This document shows positions 1-9,001 of a stretch of DNA of 64,000 nt, in pieces. Both the position numbers and the translations under genes were made by a program. The number at the start of each line of letters is the position of its first letter. The first letter of the stretch is position 1. Below the pieces are notes generated by a model. The model had not been told where the DNA came from. It saw only the letters and a list, made by a program, of their open reading frames with translations, and did no database searches. The stretch comes from Cytophagaceae bacterium (lineage in GTDB: Bacteria > Bacteroidota > Bacteroidia > Cytophagales > UBA9547): positions 223,978 to 287,977 of the forward strand of contig JAIYAU010000034.1 in NCBI GenBank assembly GCA_027488865.1. Reading direction: 5' to 3'.

Positions 1-1
1 C

Positions 2-115
2 ATTACCAAACCTACTAAGGTAAATATTGAACCAACTATTAAGAAAACCGTTTTTGTAGAACCACTGTTAGCCCTTTCCAATATCACTTGGTCGGCCGAG
101 GAGGATTTTATTTGA
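2..115 (+). CDS. C-terminal end of an unidentified protein (cut by the window edge)
   Basis: An open frame enters from the left edge and ends at a TGA at 113-115, leaving 37 residues (ending WSAEEDFI). No domain can be recognised in so short a piece. It is read as coding because the frame is open from the first complete codon and the following region, up to the promoter near 253, looks non-coding. It could be chance, since 37 codons is short. Confidence 0.4.
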   Translation: MTKPTKVNIEPTIKKTVFVEPLLALSNITWSAEEDFI

Positions 116-252
116 AGTGACATAACATAAAATTTAGGGTACCTTCAAAATTACATTTTTTGAAGTAAAGATTGAAAAAATTTTGGACAATCTAATAAAA
201 TAATTAATCCTTTAAGCTTTGCCTAATATTTACGTATTAATTTTGCCCAAAC

Positions 253-285
253 ATTGGGCATATTCACAAACCTATCTTATATTTG
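253..285 (+). promoter_or_regulatory. Bacteroidota-type promoter for the small secreted protein
   Basis: ATTG at 253-256 is followed after 21 bases by TATATTTG at 278-285. This fits the Bacteroidota primary sigma consensus TTTG, 19-21 bases, TAnnTTTG, with one mismatch in the upstream box. It lies 78 bases before the ATG at 363. A second TAATTTTG lies at 238-245, but its TTTG is only 16 bases upstream. Confidence 0.5.
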
Positions 286-362
286 AAGTAGCTTTTTATA
301 CAAATAACAATCAAAATTTGAATTATAACATAACATCAAGGATTTTCCAATTATTTAATACT

Positions 363-803
363 ATGAAAAAAACGCTAATATTCTTAATTTTTGTAACAAT
401 AGGCTTTCAAGCACAAGCTCAGTTTCATAAATATCCTGAATTAAAAAAGATAGACGAGCAACTTGATGTGGCTTTAGATAGCTCTGCCAAACACATGATT
501 ATGTTCATTCTTACTAAAAACGAAAGTGACTATGATATGGCCATAAGCACAGTAAATAAAGCAGATAGCCTTAACAAATATTTTTTAAAAGAAGCAGGAG
601 ATAAAAAATTAAAGTTAGACGAGTATCAAATTGAAGGCAGAAGAGACGAGATAAAACAATTTTTTGCAAAAAAATTAAAGGCAGAAATTTTGGCTGAGAA
701 AAAGAAGTCAGAGCATGTGAAGTTCAGACATCATAAATATGAAGTAGGCCCCAAAGCACTCTCATATTATGAAAAATTTATTGAATTCTTACCACGAAAC
801 TAG
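363..803 (+). CDS. Small secreted protein of unknown function
   Basis: This 146-residue protein starts with a clear signal peptide (MKKTLIFLIFVTIGFQAQAQ), with likely cleavage after the AQA region, so it should be exported to the periplasm or beyond. The mature part is charged and probably helical, rich in lysine and glutamate, with no motif I recognise. The open frame extends upstream to 219, but the ATG at 363 is chosen because it gives the signal peptide and lies downstream of a good promoter. It precedes the sigma factor gene by 53 bases, so co-transcription is possible. Function unknown. Confidence 0.75.
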   Translation: MKKTLIFLIFVTIGFQAQAQFHKYPELKKIDEQLDVALDSSAKHMIMFILTKNESDYDMAISTVNKADSLNKYFLKEAGDKKLKLDEYQIEGRRDEIKQFFAKKLKAEILAEKKKSEHVKFRHHKYEVGPKALSYYEKFIEFLPRN

Positions 804-856
804 CTATTGGTTCTGTGGTTGGTACTAAGACTAAGCGCAGCTAAAAATACTATAAA

Positions 857-1498
857 TTGAACGAAAACATAGAAAATAATATTCCAGAAGAAGAACCTCC
901 TTTAAAGGTACTTACCCCTAAAGAAAAGAAAGAGAGAGATGACGCCTTTGAAAAGGAGTTTTTACATCTTATAAATCCTCTTTATAATTTTGCCTATCGC
1001 CTCACGTTGGATGAAGATGATGCAAATGACTTAGTCCAAGACAGTTATTTAAAGGCATATAGATTCTTCGATTCTTTTGAAAGGGGAACTAACGCCAAGG
1101 CTTGGTTGTTCAGGATTTTGAAGAATAGCTTCATTAACGAGTATCGACGCAAGGCAAAAGAGCCAGGAAAAGTCGATTATCAAGACGTGGAATCATACTA
1201 TAACTCAGATGATATAGACGAGCCTATCACATCTGACTTACGCGTTGATGCCATGAGAGATATGATAGGGGATGAAGTGGCTAATGCACTTAATGCTTTG
1301 GCTGTAGACTTTAGAACCGTTATTATCCTATGTGATCTTGAAGGATTTACTTATGAAGAAATGTCGAAAATTCTCAATATACCCATTGGTACAGTGAGAT
1401 CCAGACTACATAGAGCTAGAATGTTGCTTAAGGAGAAATTAAGAACTTATGCCTCTAAAATGGGCTACAACGACACATTAGAGGGTGAATTTGAATAA
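857..1498 (+). CDS. ECF-type RNA polymerase sigma-70 factor
   Basis: A 213-residue ECF sigma factor that would direct RNA polymerase to a specific set of promoters. Region 2 is visible near residues 40-105 (LYNFAYRLTLDEDDANDLVQ, then AKAWLFRILKN) and region 4 near 145-195 (DFRTVIILCDLEGFTYEEM, then GTVRSRLHRAR, the recognition helix). The spacer between them is acidic. It closely resembles a sigma factor widespread in Bacteroidota that is paired with a small zinc-type anti-sigma protein, and such a gene follows 45 bases downstream. The start is a TTG at 857; no ATG precedes region 2 in this frame. The target genes cannot be told from the window. Confidence 0.9.
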   Translation: MNENIENNIPEEEPPLKVLTPKEKKERDDAFEKEFLHLINPLYNFAYRLTLDEDDANDLVQDSYLKAYRFFDSFERGTNAKAWLFRILKNSFINEYRRKAKEPGKVDYQDVESYYNSDDIDEPITSDLRVDAMRDMIGDEVANALNALAVDFRTVIILCDLEGFTYEEMSKILNIPIGTVRSRLHRARMLLKEKLRTYASKMGYNDTLEGEFE

Positions 1499-1543
1499 TT
1501 AACTCTCGAATAATAAATATACTAAGTTATCAATTAAATATTT

Positions 1544-1846
1544 ATGCCTATGGCCTCTATTTTACCAAATTTTATTACCGCATTTTTCAATAAAGACAAA
1601 AAATCTCTTGTAGACACTCCCGAAGGATATAGAAGGTGCTTGGAAGTAATAAATCTAATTTTGGACGGAGAAGCAGATGATGAGCAAAAGTCTTATTTTG
1701 AGCAGAAAATAAAATGTTGTCAAAAGTCAATGAAACATTACGAAGTAGAGAAATGTGTAAAAGAAGTTATTCAAGAAAAAATAGATAAAAAACCAGTACC
1801 GCCAGAGTTGTTAGACAAAATTAAATCTGTTATAAATACAATTTAA
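1544..1846 (+). CDS. Anti-sigma factor-like protein with a degenerate zinc motif
   Basis: This 100-residue protein has no signal peptide and sits directly after an ECF sigma gene, the usual place for a cytoplasmic ZAS-type anti-sigma factor. Its layout matches the small Bacteroidota family: a first cysteine (C32), the helix with LDGEADDEQ, then the segment that normally carries HxxxCxxC. Here that segment reads K55, C59, S62, so only two of the four usual zinc ligands (C32 and C59) remain. The C-terminal PVPPELLDKIKSVI is also typical. Two in-frame ATGs lie close together (1544 and 1550). It probably binds the sigma factor, but redox-controlled zinc release is doubtful. The family call rests on context and pattern. 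Confidence 0.6.
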   Translation: MPMASILPNFITAFFNKDKKSLVDTPEGYRRCLEVINLILDGEADDEQKSYFEQKIKCCQKSMKHYEVEKCVKEVIQEKIDKKPVPPELLDKIKSVINTI

Positions 1847-1906
1847 ATTAGTTTATAAGCAACAGCTTGTATCTCAGCTGTTCAGCTTTCATTTTATTCT
1901 TCCTTT

Positions 1907-2476
1907 ATGGGTAAAGCCATCATATTTTCTGCACCATCGGGCTCAGGCAAAACAACCATCGCAAAACACTTATTGGCGAAGTATCCAACAAAACTAGGCT
2001 TTTCTATCTCAGCGTGTACAAGAGACAAAAGAGGTAGAAATGAAGAACATGGTAAAGATTACTACTTTTTATCAATTGAAGAATTTAGAACTAAGGTTGA
2101 AGAAAATTCCTTTGCTGAATGGGAAGAAGTATACCCCGGTGGCTATTATGGCACGTTGGTAACAGAAATAGAACGCTTGTGGGCACAAGGCAAAACAATT
2201 ATTTTTGATGTAGATGTAAAAGGTGGAGTGAGCCTCAAAAAATATTTTGGAGAAAAATCACTTTCAATTTACGTAAAAATCCCTTCCATAGAGGAACTTG
2301 AGCGAAGACTAAGAGAACGTGGAACAGAATCAGAAGATAGTATTTCTAAACGACTGTATAAAGCTAAATTTGAAATGAGTTTTCAAGATAAATTTGATCA
2401 TATACTTATTAACGAGCACCTAGAAGAGGCACTACAACAAGCCGAGAAACTAGTGATAGATTTTATAACCAGCTAA
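1907..2476 (+). CDS. gmk: Guanylate kinase
   Basis: Guanylate kinase converts GMP and ATP to GDP and ADP in the cytoplasm. The 189-residue length is normal. The P-loop is at residues 8-16 (APSGSGKTT); the GMP-binding region follows with [20 protein letters not shown] and the YGT motif near residue 83; the lid [11 protein letters not shown] is near 130. nadD starts 11 bases downstream, so the two are co-transcribed, as in many Bacteroidota. The frequent third member of this cluster, yicC, is absent here and lies at 41386. Confidence 0.97.
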   Translation: MGKAIIFSAPSGSGKTTIAKHLLAKYPTKLGFSISACTRDKRGRNEEHGKDYYFLSIEEFRTKVEENSFAEWEEVYPGGYYGTLVTEIERLWAQGKTIIFDVDVKGGVSLKKYFGEKSLSIYVKIPSIEELERRLRERGTESEDSISKRLYKAKFEMSFQDKFDHILINEHLEEALQQAEKLVIDFITS

Positions 2477-2487
2477 TAGCTCTCACT

Positions 2488-3060
2488 ATGCACATCGGTC
2501 TATTTTTTGGTTCTTTTAATCCTATTCATATTGGTCACTTGGTAATTGCGAACTCAATTATTGAACTGGAATATGTAAAGAAGGTTTGGTTTGTAGTATC
2601 TCCGCAAAATCCCTTTAAAAAAATTGAAGGACTTCTCAACGAAAATGATCGGCTTAAGTTGGTAGAATTGGCGATAATGGACAATCCCAATTTTGACGTG
2701 AATGATATAGAATTTATATTACCTAAGCCTAACTATACCTTCGAAACGCTTAGAAATTTAAGAGAAAAGTACCGCGACCACAATTTTGATCTCATCATGG
2801 GTGCGGATAACATAGCTGATTTTACCAATTGGCATAATTTTGAAGAAATTTTAGAGCACCATAGAATACTAGTTTATCCAAGACCATATGCTCCTAAGAC
2901 TGATATGGTTTATCACCCTAGGGTTAAGCTGGTAGAGGCACCACTTTTTGAAATATCAGCCACCTTTATTAGAGAATCTATCAAAAGAAATAAATCTGTA
3001 AAGTATTTGCTACAAGAAGAGGTGGAAAAGTATATAAAATTTAAAGGTCTGTATCTGTAA
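2488..3060 (+). CDS. nadD: Nicotinate-nucleotide adenylyltransferase
   Basis: NadD joins nicotinate mononucleotide and ATP to make deamido-NAD in NAD biosynthesis. The 190-residue protein shows the nucleotidyltransferase signature GSFNPIHIGH at residues 8-17 with the HxGH motif, and the ISATFIR motif near residue 156 that contacts ATP. It follows gmk by 11 bases and ends before a hairpin terminator. Length and motifs are complete. Confidence 0.97.
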   Translation: MHIGLFFGSFNPIHIGHLVIANSIIELEYVKKVWFVVSPQNPFKKIEGLLNENDRLKLVELAIMDNPNFDVNDIEFILPKPNYTFETLRNLREKYRDHNFDLIMGADNIADFTNWHNFEEILEHHRILVYPRPYAPKTDMVYHPRVKLVEAPLFEISATFIRESIKRNKSVKYLLQEEVEKYIKFKGLYL

Positions 3061-3132
3061 GAATTGGTATTTAGGTTTATTTCAATCCATAATAAGCATT
3101 AAAAACAGATTGCAAAATGGTTAGGACTTATT

Positions 3133-3160
3133 GTGGTTTTAAAAATATCAAACCACTTTT
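3133..3160 (+). terminator. Rho-independent terminator after nadD
   Basis: GTGGTTT at 3133-3139 pairs with AAACCAC at 3150-3156 around a 10-base loop and is followed by TTTT. It lies between the convergent nadD and GGGP synthase genes. Confidence 0.55.
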
Positions 3161-3161
3161 G

Positions 3162-3938
3162 TTAATAAGACTTTGAATTCGTCTTGTTTAAATCATTAAC
3201 TTTTTCAGATACTGAAATTAATAATGACAATTTATCTTCAATTCCATTACCTATTACTATAATATCAGCTCCAGCTTCAATGGCATCCATAGCCTTTTCT
3301 ACTGTGTTTAGCCCGCCACCTACTATCAACGGTGCTGAAATTGATCTTTTAACAGTAGCCACCATTTTCATATTTACTGGCACAGTTGCACCACTTCCCG
3401 CATCCATGTAAATGAGTTTCATGCCAAGCATTTCACCAGCCATAGCTGTACAAGCTGCTATACTGGGTTTGTCGGCAGGTAAAGGGTTGGTGTTACTTAT
3501 ATAAGAAACAGTAGTCGGCTTTCCTCCATCGATTAGCATGTACCCCGTCGACAAGATCTCTAAGTGTGTTCTTTTTAAAATTGGTGCTGCAATAACGTGC
3601 TGGCCTATAAGTAATTCTGGATTTCGACCAGATATTAGCGAAAGAAAAAGTATGGCATCGGCTTGAGCATCTATGTGCATATTATTACCTGGGAAAAGTA
3701 TCACCGGAATAGAGCAATTTTCTTTAATGGTTCTTATTACACCGCCCAAGTTATTGTTTGTAATCAAGCTGCCACCTACAAAAAAGTAGTCAATTTTGTT
3801 TTCTAAACCAATAGAAACTAACTTTTTAACTCGCTCATTGTCTACGTTATCCGGGTCTATAAGCACCGCGAACGACTTATGATTGTTTTCTTTGTTGGAT
3901 AGTATTTGTTGGTAAACTTTATTCATTTTAGTGGCCAC
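3162..3938 (-). CDS. Geranylgeranylglyceryl phosphate synthase family protein (PcrB/GGGPS)
   Basis: This is a TIM-barrel prenyltransferase of the GGGPS/PcrB family, which attaches a polyprenyl group to sn-glycerol-1-phosphate, the first ether-lipid step in archaea. Visible features are AVLIDPDN near residue 26, GGSL near 55, LFPGN near 81, the conserved DAGSGA region near 180 and the phosphate-binding IVGGGL near 206 and VIGNGIED near 228. The 258-residue size fits. Bacteroidota are known to carry group II members of this family that make GGGP in vitro. A second methionine, four residues in (ATG at 3926), may be the true start. No lipid gene is adjacent. The physiological product in this organism is unknown. 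Confidence 0.9.
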   Translation of the reverse strand: MATKMNKVYQQILSNKENNHKSFAVLIDPDNVDNERVKKLVSIGLENKIDYFFVGGSLITNNNLGGVIRTIKENCSIPVILFPGNNMHIDAQADAILFLSLISGRNPELLIGQHVIAAPILKRTHLEILSTGYMLIDGGKPTTVSYISNTNPLPADKPSIAACTAMAGEMLGMKLIYMDAGSGATVPVNMKMVATVKRSISAPLIVGGGLNTVEKAMDAIEAGADIIVIGNGIEDKLSLLISVSEKVNDLNKTNSKSY

Positions 3939-4138
3939 AAATCGCCTTCTTACTTAATACAAGTTTTTCAAAATTAGTAAATATTAACTAATTCATTTGT
4001 GTGTAGACGTCAATAATGTAATTCTTAACTAATATATGGCTCTTTGTTCGCAAAATAATTATAAAAGTGCAATTATTTCATGGAATTATAAAATTTTGTT
4101 AAATTTATTCCTCAATAACTTTATAAATAACATACTGA

Positions 4139-4489
4139 ATGGGATCTCGTAGGCTAACTAAAATAATCATATTGGTTTTTACCATTTTATTTGCAGACGT
4201 TGTAAAAGAACTTGCCTTACATTTTATGCATATCGAAAAAAATTCCACCTCTCCATTTAGGACGGTAGCGATAGGTATGATCATAATTTTAGTGGTGTTT
4301 TATCCAATTTTTTCGATTATGGATGTTGTAATGGAAAAAATGGTATCTGGTTATGTCCGTGGGACTAAAAAGGTAGCTGGTGGAAGTTTAAAAGGATTAA
4401 TAATTGCTTTTGTAATTGGATTTGCTATTATCTATTGTGTTTATCTTTATGCATGGTTTGATATAGTTATTTGGAAGGCAAGGTTTTAA
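4139..4489 (+). CDS. Small integral membrane protein of unknown function
   Basis: A 116-residue protein with about three hydrophobic spans (residues 8-25, 44-64 and 88-110) and basic loops, suggesting an inner-membrane protein. I do not recognise the family. It stands alone: a 200-base AT-rich gap separates it from the divergent GGGP synthase gene, and it ends 18 bases before the convergent secreted-protein gene at 4508. No clear promoter box pair was found upstream. Confidence 0.7.
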   Translation: MGSRRLTKIIILVFTILFADVVKELALHFMHIEKNSTSPFRTVAIGMIIILVVFYPIFSIMDVVMEKMVSGYVRGTKKVAGGSLKGLIIAFVIGFAIIYCVYLYAWFDIVIWKARF

Positions 4490-4507
4490 TTGGACATTCA
4501 GAATTCC

Positions 4508-5896
4508 TTATCTTTTGAGAAATTTATGATGATATAATTGATCATTGGTGGTTACTACTGCAACGTACATGCCTGTGCTTAAGGCAGAAATATCCAAATT
4601 AGGCTGGTAAGATTCGATCACTGCATTACCAAATAGATCCAGTACCTTCACATTTTGAAATCCCACAACTTGTATTTTCAACTCGTCACTTGCTGGGTTA
4701 GGTGTGATGAGCAGACTGTTATGATTTACCTCGTTTTCTTCTACAGCTAATATTCTTGAAAATAACTCTGTTGAATCTCCATATTGGGTATCCTTGTTTT
4801 TGTAATATACTATAGTTGAACTGTAATTGTAAGGAAAGCCATAATGATCATCATAGATTTCATCACTCGACCAAAATCCAACAGGATATTTGTACGTTTC
4901 TCGTCCGATATTTCCGTCAAATATGATAACTGTTGGCTTCGATGCACTATCTATATATAACCTATAATCTGGGTAATTTTCAGTTCTGAACTCGGAAGAA
5001 AGGTAGTTTTTTGCTACTATTGTTTCAGCATGTACAAGGCCTATAACAGATAATTCCTGGAAAATTCGTCCTTTAAGCCCCTTAGGTTCAACCCCTATGG
5101 TGTCAATGTAGCTGAAATTACTTTTTACTTTCCATTGCACAAAGTTTTTTTGATTCACCTCCACTTGATAGCTACACGAAGAAGTAGGTGTTGGACAAAT
5201 TTTTGACTTTACTTTTACCTTAATTAGTTTTTCAGTAGTATTTGCATCACTTTTATAAGAATATTGACTATACCCTAATATGTCCCCTACCTCTAGCGCA
5301 AAGGTTGAACCTATTCCAACTGGAGAATAAGCACCATTATACTTTATCAAGTCCTTAAAAGATACTTGGCCCAATCCTTCATAGCCAACGTGTACAAATG
5401 TAATACCTTCTAAGAGTCCATTACTTTTGGTGAGAACAATCTTTTTGCCATGGCTCAAGGATATATCAATAATAGAATCGTTTATGTCTGCTCTAAAACC
5501 TTTTTTGCTACTAGCGGTGATTGCTCTTTTCTTGTTAAAAATCCAACTATTATTTATGGTTGATATGTTAAATGTATCGTTCCAAGCTGTAATAAATTGG
5601 TAACTACCAAGCTGCTTTTTTATCATTTTGGTGCCAAAGATATTTTGTAAAGAATCTGTATTAGGTCTATGAGGGGACGGCCAATCTGAAAATGTTCGTT
5701 TATTAAAGAAATAGACACTATCGCCGTTGGAAAGTGAATTAACAGAATCAATCCTAAAACTCGCTAGTTCTTGGTTGGGCGAACCCTTTATAACATACTC
5801 ATAAATATTGTTTAATCTAAAGGGCTGGTAGTTTTGCGAAAATGCTAAATTAGATATAACTAAAATACTTAGAAAGAAGAAGGAGGTAGGTTTCAT
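4508..5896 (-). CDS. Secreted protein with T9SS type A sorting domain
   Basis: A 462-residue protein with a signal peptide (MKPTSFFFLSILVISNLAFS, cleavage near residue 20) and a C-terminal domain of about 70 residues starting near ITPNPASDELKI and including VKVLDLFGN and LSTGMYVAVV. This is the type A Por secretion tail, recognised by the type IX secretion system, so the protein is sent across the outer membrane and probably anchored or released. The middle part is beta-rich and not identified; a cysteine pair (CPTPTSSC) lies near residue 235. A CAAAATTA (minus-strand TAATTTTG) at 5922-5929 may be the -7 element, with no upstream box. Confidence 0.8.
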   Translation of the reverse strand: MKPTSFFFLSILVISNLAFSQNYQPFRLNNIYEYVIKGSPNQELASFRIDSVNSLSNGDSVYFFNKRTFSDWPSPHRPNTDSLQNIFGTKMIKKQLGSYQFITAWNDTFNISTINNSWIFNKKRAITASSKKGFRADINDSIIDISLSHGKKIVLTKSNGLLEGITFVHVGYEGLGQVSFKDLIKYNGAYSPVGIGSTFALEVGDILGYSQYSYKSDANTTEKLIKVKVKSKICPTPTSSCSYQVEVNQKNFVQWKVKSNFSYIDTIGVEPKGLKGRIFQELSVIGLVHAETIVAKNYLSSEFRTENYPDYRLYIDSASKPTVIIFDGNIGRETYKYPVGFWSSDEIYDDHYGFPYNYSSTIVYYKNKDTQYGDSTELFSRILAVEENEVNHNSLLITPNPASDELKIQVVGFQNVKVLDLFGNAVIESYQPNLDISALSTGMYVAVVTTNDQLYHHKFLKR

Positions 5897-5929
5897 ATTA
5901 GAGGGTTGAAATTGATAATAACAAAATTA

Positions 5930-5974
5930 AACAATTTCTTAATGGTTAAAATAGTTAAATATTAAGAAATTGTT
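5930..5974 (-). terminator. Hairpin terminator after the FAD/iron-sulfur oxidoreductase gene
   Basis: A perfect 14-base inverted repeat (5930-5943 with 5961-5974) around a 17-base loop lies 10 bases past the stop of the upstream minus-strand gene and is followed on that strand by TTTAATTTTG. The stem is AT-rich, so strength is uncertain. Confidence 0.5.
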
Positions 5975-5984
5975 ATATTAATTA

Positions 5985-8738
5985 TTATGAACTAGCCTTA
6001 TACACCATTTCAAAAACTGAATGGTAAGGTTGTTTTGTATGTTTGCTTAGATTAAGGTTACATGTTACCGAACTTGAACAATAGGCATTTTGGCCTTGTT
6101 TGATTTCTCCCAATTGTATCGAAAGTGCAGAATTGGTCAATTCTGGAACTAAAAATCCTCTATCTCCTGCCATTCCACAACAGCCGGTTGAGGAGGGAAT
6201 ATTGATTTCATTTGCACAAAATTTAGCAATGTTTTCAAATTTCTTGTTCAATCCAAGTTTTTGCAAAGAGCATACAGGGTGTAACGTAACCTGTGGTAGT
6301 TTTTCTTTGATCTTGATAGTTGGTAACAAATAATCGTTAATAAATTCGACACTATCAATAAATTCAATGAGGTTATACTTAGCCAAAACCTCTCCAGTTA
6401 GTAGTTTTCCAGCGTGTTTCAAATTTACGGTACAAGAACTCACATCCACAACTACTGGAATTTTCCCATGTAAGGATTGAGCATAGATAGCTTCAATGGT
6501 TTTAGAGAGTGCAATGGATGCTGCTTTTTCAAATCCTTTTGATGAAAAAGCTTGACCACAACATAAGCCCACATTATTTTGTATAACATGTAAATGAATT
6601 CCTGCTTTTTTAGCAAGTAGTACAGCCAGTTCGCTATCATGCAGTTCTTGGTTGTTAAAGATTCTTGATACGCAAGTCGGAAAGTATAAAAACGCGGTTT
6701 GGTCTGTTAAGCTAGTAACAGCAATCTTTTTTGGATGTGTGTAGTGACCATTTAAGAAGTAGTTTTTAACCGAGTTTGGCAATAAGTCCAACAACTTCAA
6801 TCCTGACCTAATTGAGCGTTCCACCAGCGGCAGGTTTTTAGATATTACCTCACTTATTCGGTTTTGTATAGAAGAATGATTTTCTGTTCTCAATCTTTTT
6901 ACCAAATCACCAGTATTAATGTCTACTGGGCAATTTACGGCACACATCCCATCCACAGCGCAGGTATCTAATCCATCATATTTATAATCTTTTAAAAGCT
7001 CATTAAGTACAATGCGGTCTTGAAATTTTTTAAGTTTTGCAATGCTTCTCCTTATTACAATTCTTTTTCTAGGTGTGAGTGTTAGGTCTTTGCTAGGGCA
7101 GCTAGTTTCACAAAAGCCGCATTCTATACATTTGTCCACTTCCTCTTCCACAGCAGGAAGACTTTTTAAGTTTTTTATATGGGCTTCCTTATCTTCATTG
7201 ATAATGACACCGGGGTTTAAAATATTGTCAGGATCAGCTGCAAACTTTATTTTTCTCATTATTTCATAAGCCTCAGTACCCCATTCGGTTTCAATAAAGG
7301 GAGCCATATTTCTCCCTGTTCCGTGTTCGGCCTTTAATGAGCCATGGTATTTGGACACAACCAACTCAACGACCTCATTCATAAAGTTTTTATAACGATT
7401 GGTATCAGCTTCGTTATCAAACGATTGTGTAACCACAAAATGGATATTTCCATCTTTAGCATGGCCAAAGATGATAGCATTATCATAGTTATACTTTTTA
7501 AATAGGAGTTGTAAATCTTCTATCGCTTCCGACAAATTTTGAAGAGGGAATGCAATATCCTCTAAAATCACCGTGGTGCCTCGCGCTCTTACTGCACCCA
7601 CACTAGGGAAGAGCCCTTTTCTTATTTTCCAAATGCTTAGCTGCTCTTCGTAATTAAATGTATAATTCGGTTTTGAAATAAGGCCATCGAACTTTAGTAA
7701 TTCCGAATTTATCACTTGCCTTTTCAAGTTTTCTTCGTTCATATCTTGATATTCACAAAGCAGTGCCGCATTTCCATTTTTAGCCATTTGGACAGTCTCC
7801 GGAACTCCATGTAAATGTTTTATGGATTCTAGGGAGGCAAAATCCATGAGTTCTAGGGCTTCAGCTCCAGAACTTTTAAGGCTTTCAATTGCATTGCAGG
7901 CGTTGGCAATTGTTTCAAAAAGCAATAGTCCAGTAGCTTTGAAGGGCTTATCAGGTATGGTTTTTAAAACTGCTTCACTTATAAATGCCAAAGTACCCTC
8001 TGCCCCTATGAGTAAATGAATAAAAATGTCCAATGGGTGGACATAATCTATAAAAGAGTTAAGTGAGTAGCCTACAGTATTTTTGATTTTATACTTTGAT
8101 CTAATTTTTTCCGTAAGTGCATGGTTATTAATCAAATGGTTTTGAATCTCACTTATGGCATTCACAATTTTTGGTTCATTTTTAATAAATCTTATATAAT
8201 CATCTGATTTTGAGCTATTATAAATATTTCCATTGGTAAGTATGAAAGCAAGACTCGATAAAGTATGATAGCTATTATGAGCCACACCACAACACATGCC
8301 ACTGGCGTTATTTGACAAAATTCCTCCCATCATTGCGGCATGAATACTTGATGGATCGGGGCCTATTTTTGATTTATATTTTTTTAGCTGCAGGTTTACC
8401 ATACTGCCAGTAACACCTGGCTGAACTTTTACCGCATTTTCAAAAGCCGTTACATTTCTCCAATGTTGGCTTATATCCAAAATAATTCCACTTCCAACAG
8501 TTTGACCTGACAGGCTAGTGGCGCCAGCTCGAATAGTGATTGGTATTTTCTTTAATAAACAAAATTTGAAAAGCTGCTGTATTTCGCCCTCATTTGTTGG
8601 GAAAACAATAGCAATTGGCTTAATTTCATAAAATCCTGCATCAGAGGCATAAGCTAATAAATCTATTTCTCTTTGTTTTATTCTTTCCGCCGAAATTATG
8701 GTTTTTAGTTGGTTATAATCTTTGATTGAAAGTTTCAT
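5985..8738 (-). CDS. FAD-linked oxidase fused to iron-sulfur CCG subunit (D-lactate/glycolate dehydrogenase-like)
   Basis: A 917-residue two-part oxidoreductase. The N-terminal half is a PCMH-type FAD-binding domain (residues about 30-215, with RAGATSLSGQTVGSG and GPDPSS) followed by the FAD oxidase C-terminal domain to about 500 (GHAKDGNIHF, EHGTGRN). The second half has two 4Fe-4S motifs (CIECGFCETSCP near residue 536 and CAVDGMCAVNCP near 600) and two CCG motifs (near 727 and 854) as in GlpC, GlcF and LutA. This joins GlcD-like and GlcF-like functions in one chain, as in the large D-lactate or 2-hydroxyacid dehydrogenases that pass electrons to the quinone pool or a cytochrome. The exact substrate cannot be read from sequence; D-lactate is the best guess. 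Confidence 0.85.
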   Translation of the reverse strand: MKLSIKDYNQLKTIISAERIKQREIDLLAYASDAGFYEIKPIAIVFPTNEGEIQQLFKFCLLKKIPITIRAGATSLSGQTVGSGIILDISQHWRNVTAFENAVKVQPGVTGSMVNLQLKKYKSKIGPDPSSIHAAMMGGILSNNASGMCCGVAHNSYHTLSSLAFILTNGNIYNSSKSDDYIRFIKNEPKIVNAISEIQNHLINNHALTEKIRSKYKIKNTVGYSLNSFIDYVHPLDIFIHLLIGAEGTLAFISEAVLKTIPDKPFKATGLLLFETIANACNAIESLKSSGAEALELMDFASLESIKHLHGVPETVQMAKNGNAALLCEYQDMNEENLKRQVINSELLKFDGLISKPNYTFNYEEQLSIWKIRKGLFPSVGAVRARGTTVILEDIAFPLQNLSEAIEDLQLLFKKYNYDNAIIFGHAKDGNIHFVVTQSFDNEADTNRYKNFMNEVVELVVSKYHGSLKAEHGTGRNMAPFIETEWGTEAYEIMRKIKFAADPDNILNPGVIINEDKEAHIKNLKSLPAVEEEVDKCIECGFCETSCPSKDLTLTPRKRIVIRRSIAKLKKFQDRIVLNELLKDYKYDGLDTCAVDGMCAVNCPVDINTGDLVKRLRTENHSSIQNRISEVISKNLPLVERSIRSGLKLLDLLPNSVKNYFLNGHYTHPKKIAVTSLTDQTAFLYFPTCVSRIFNNQELHDSELAVLLAKKAGIHLHVIQNNVGLCCGQAFSSKGFEKAASIALSKTIEAIYAQSLHGKIPVVVDVSSCTVNLKHAGKLLTGEVLAKYNLIEFIDSVEFINDYLLPTIKIKEKLPQVTLHPVCSLQKLGLNKKFENIAKFCANEINIPSSTGCCGMAGDRGFLVPELTNSALSIQLGEIKQGQNAYCSSSVTCNLNLSKHTKQPYHSVFEMVYKASS

Positions 8739-9001
8739 TTATTTAGTTTTTTAAGAAAAGTGCAATAAAATCTTGTTAATAATCTATTGTGTTATTAAGA
8801 TGTTACGATAAAGGTTATGTGCATAGTTAAAATATTAATAAACAAATAAATACAAAAATTTCAATACGTTACAATTTGTCAATTAAATGCTTTCTCAATG
8901 CGCAATAAATATGATTTTTCTTACAACTAATTATCCAAAACTAATAAGAACAGCCTAATTTAGTGCTACAATTTTAAATAATTGATCTTAACGTTCCAAA
9001 T

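Noticed and set aside
219..362. Longer N-terminus for the first small secreted protein
   Set aside because: It would bury the signal peptide, and the likely promoter (253-285) lies inside it.
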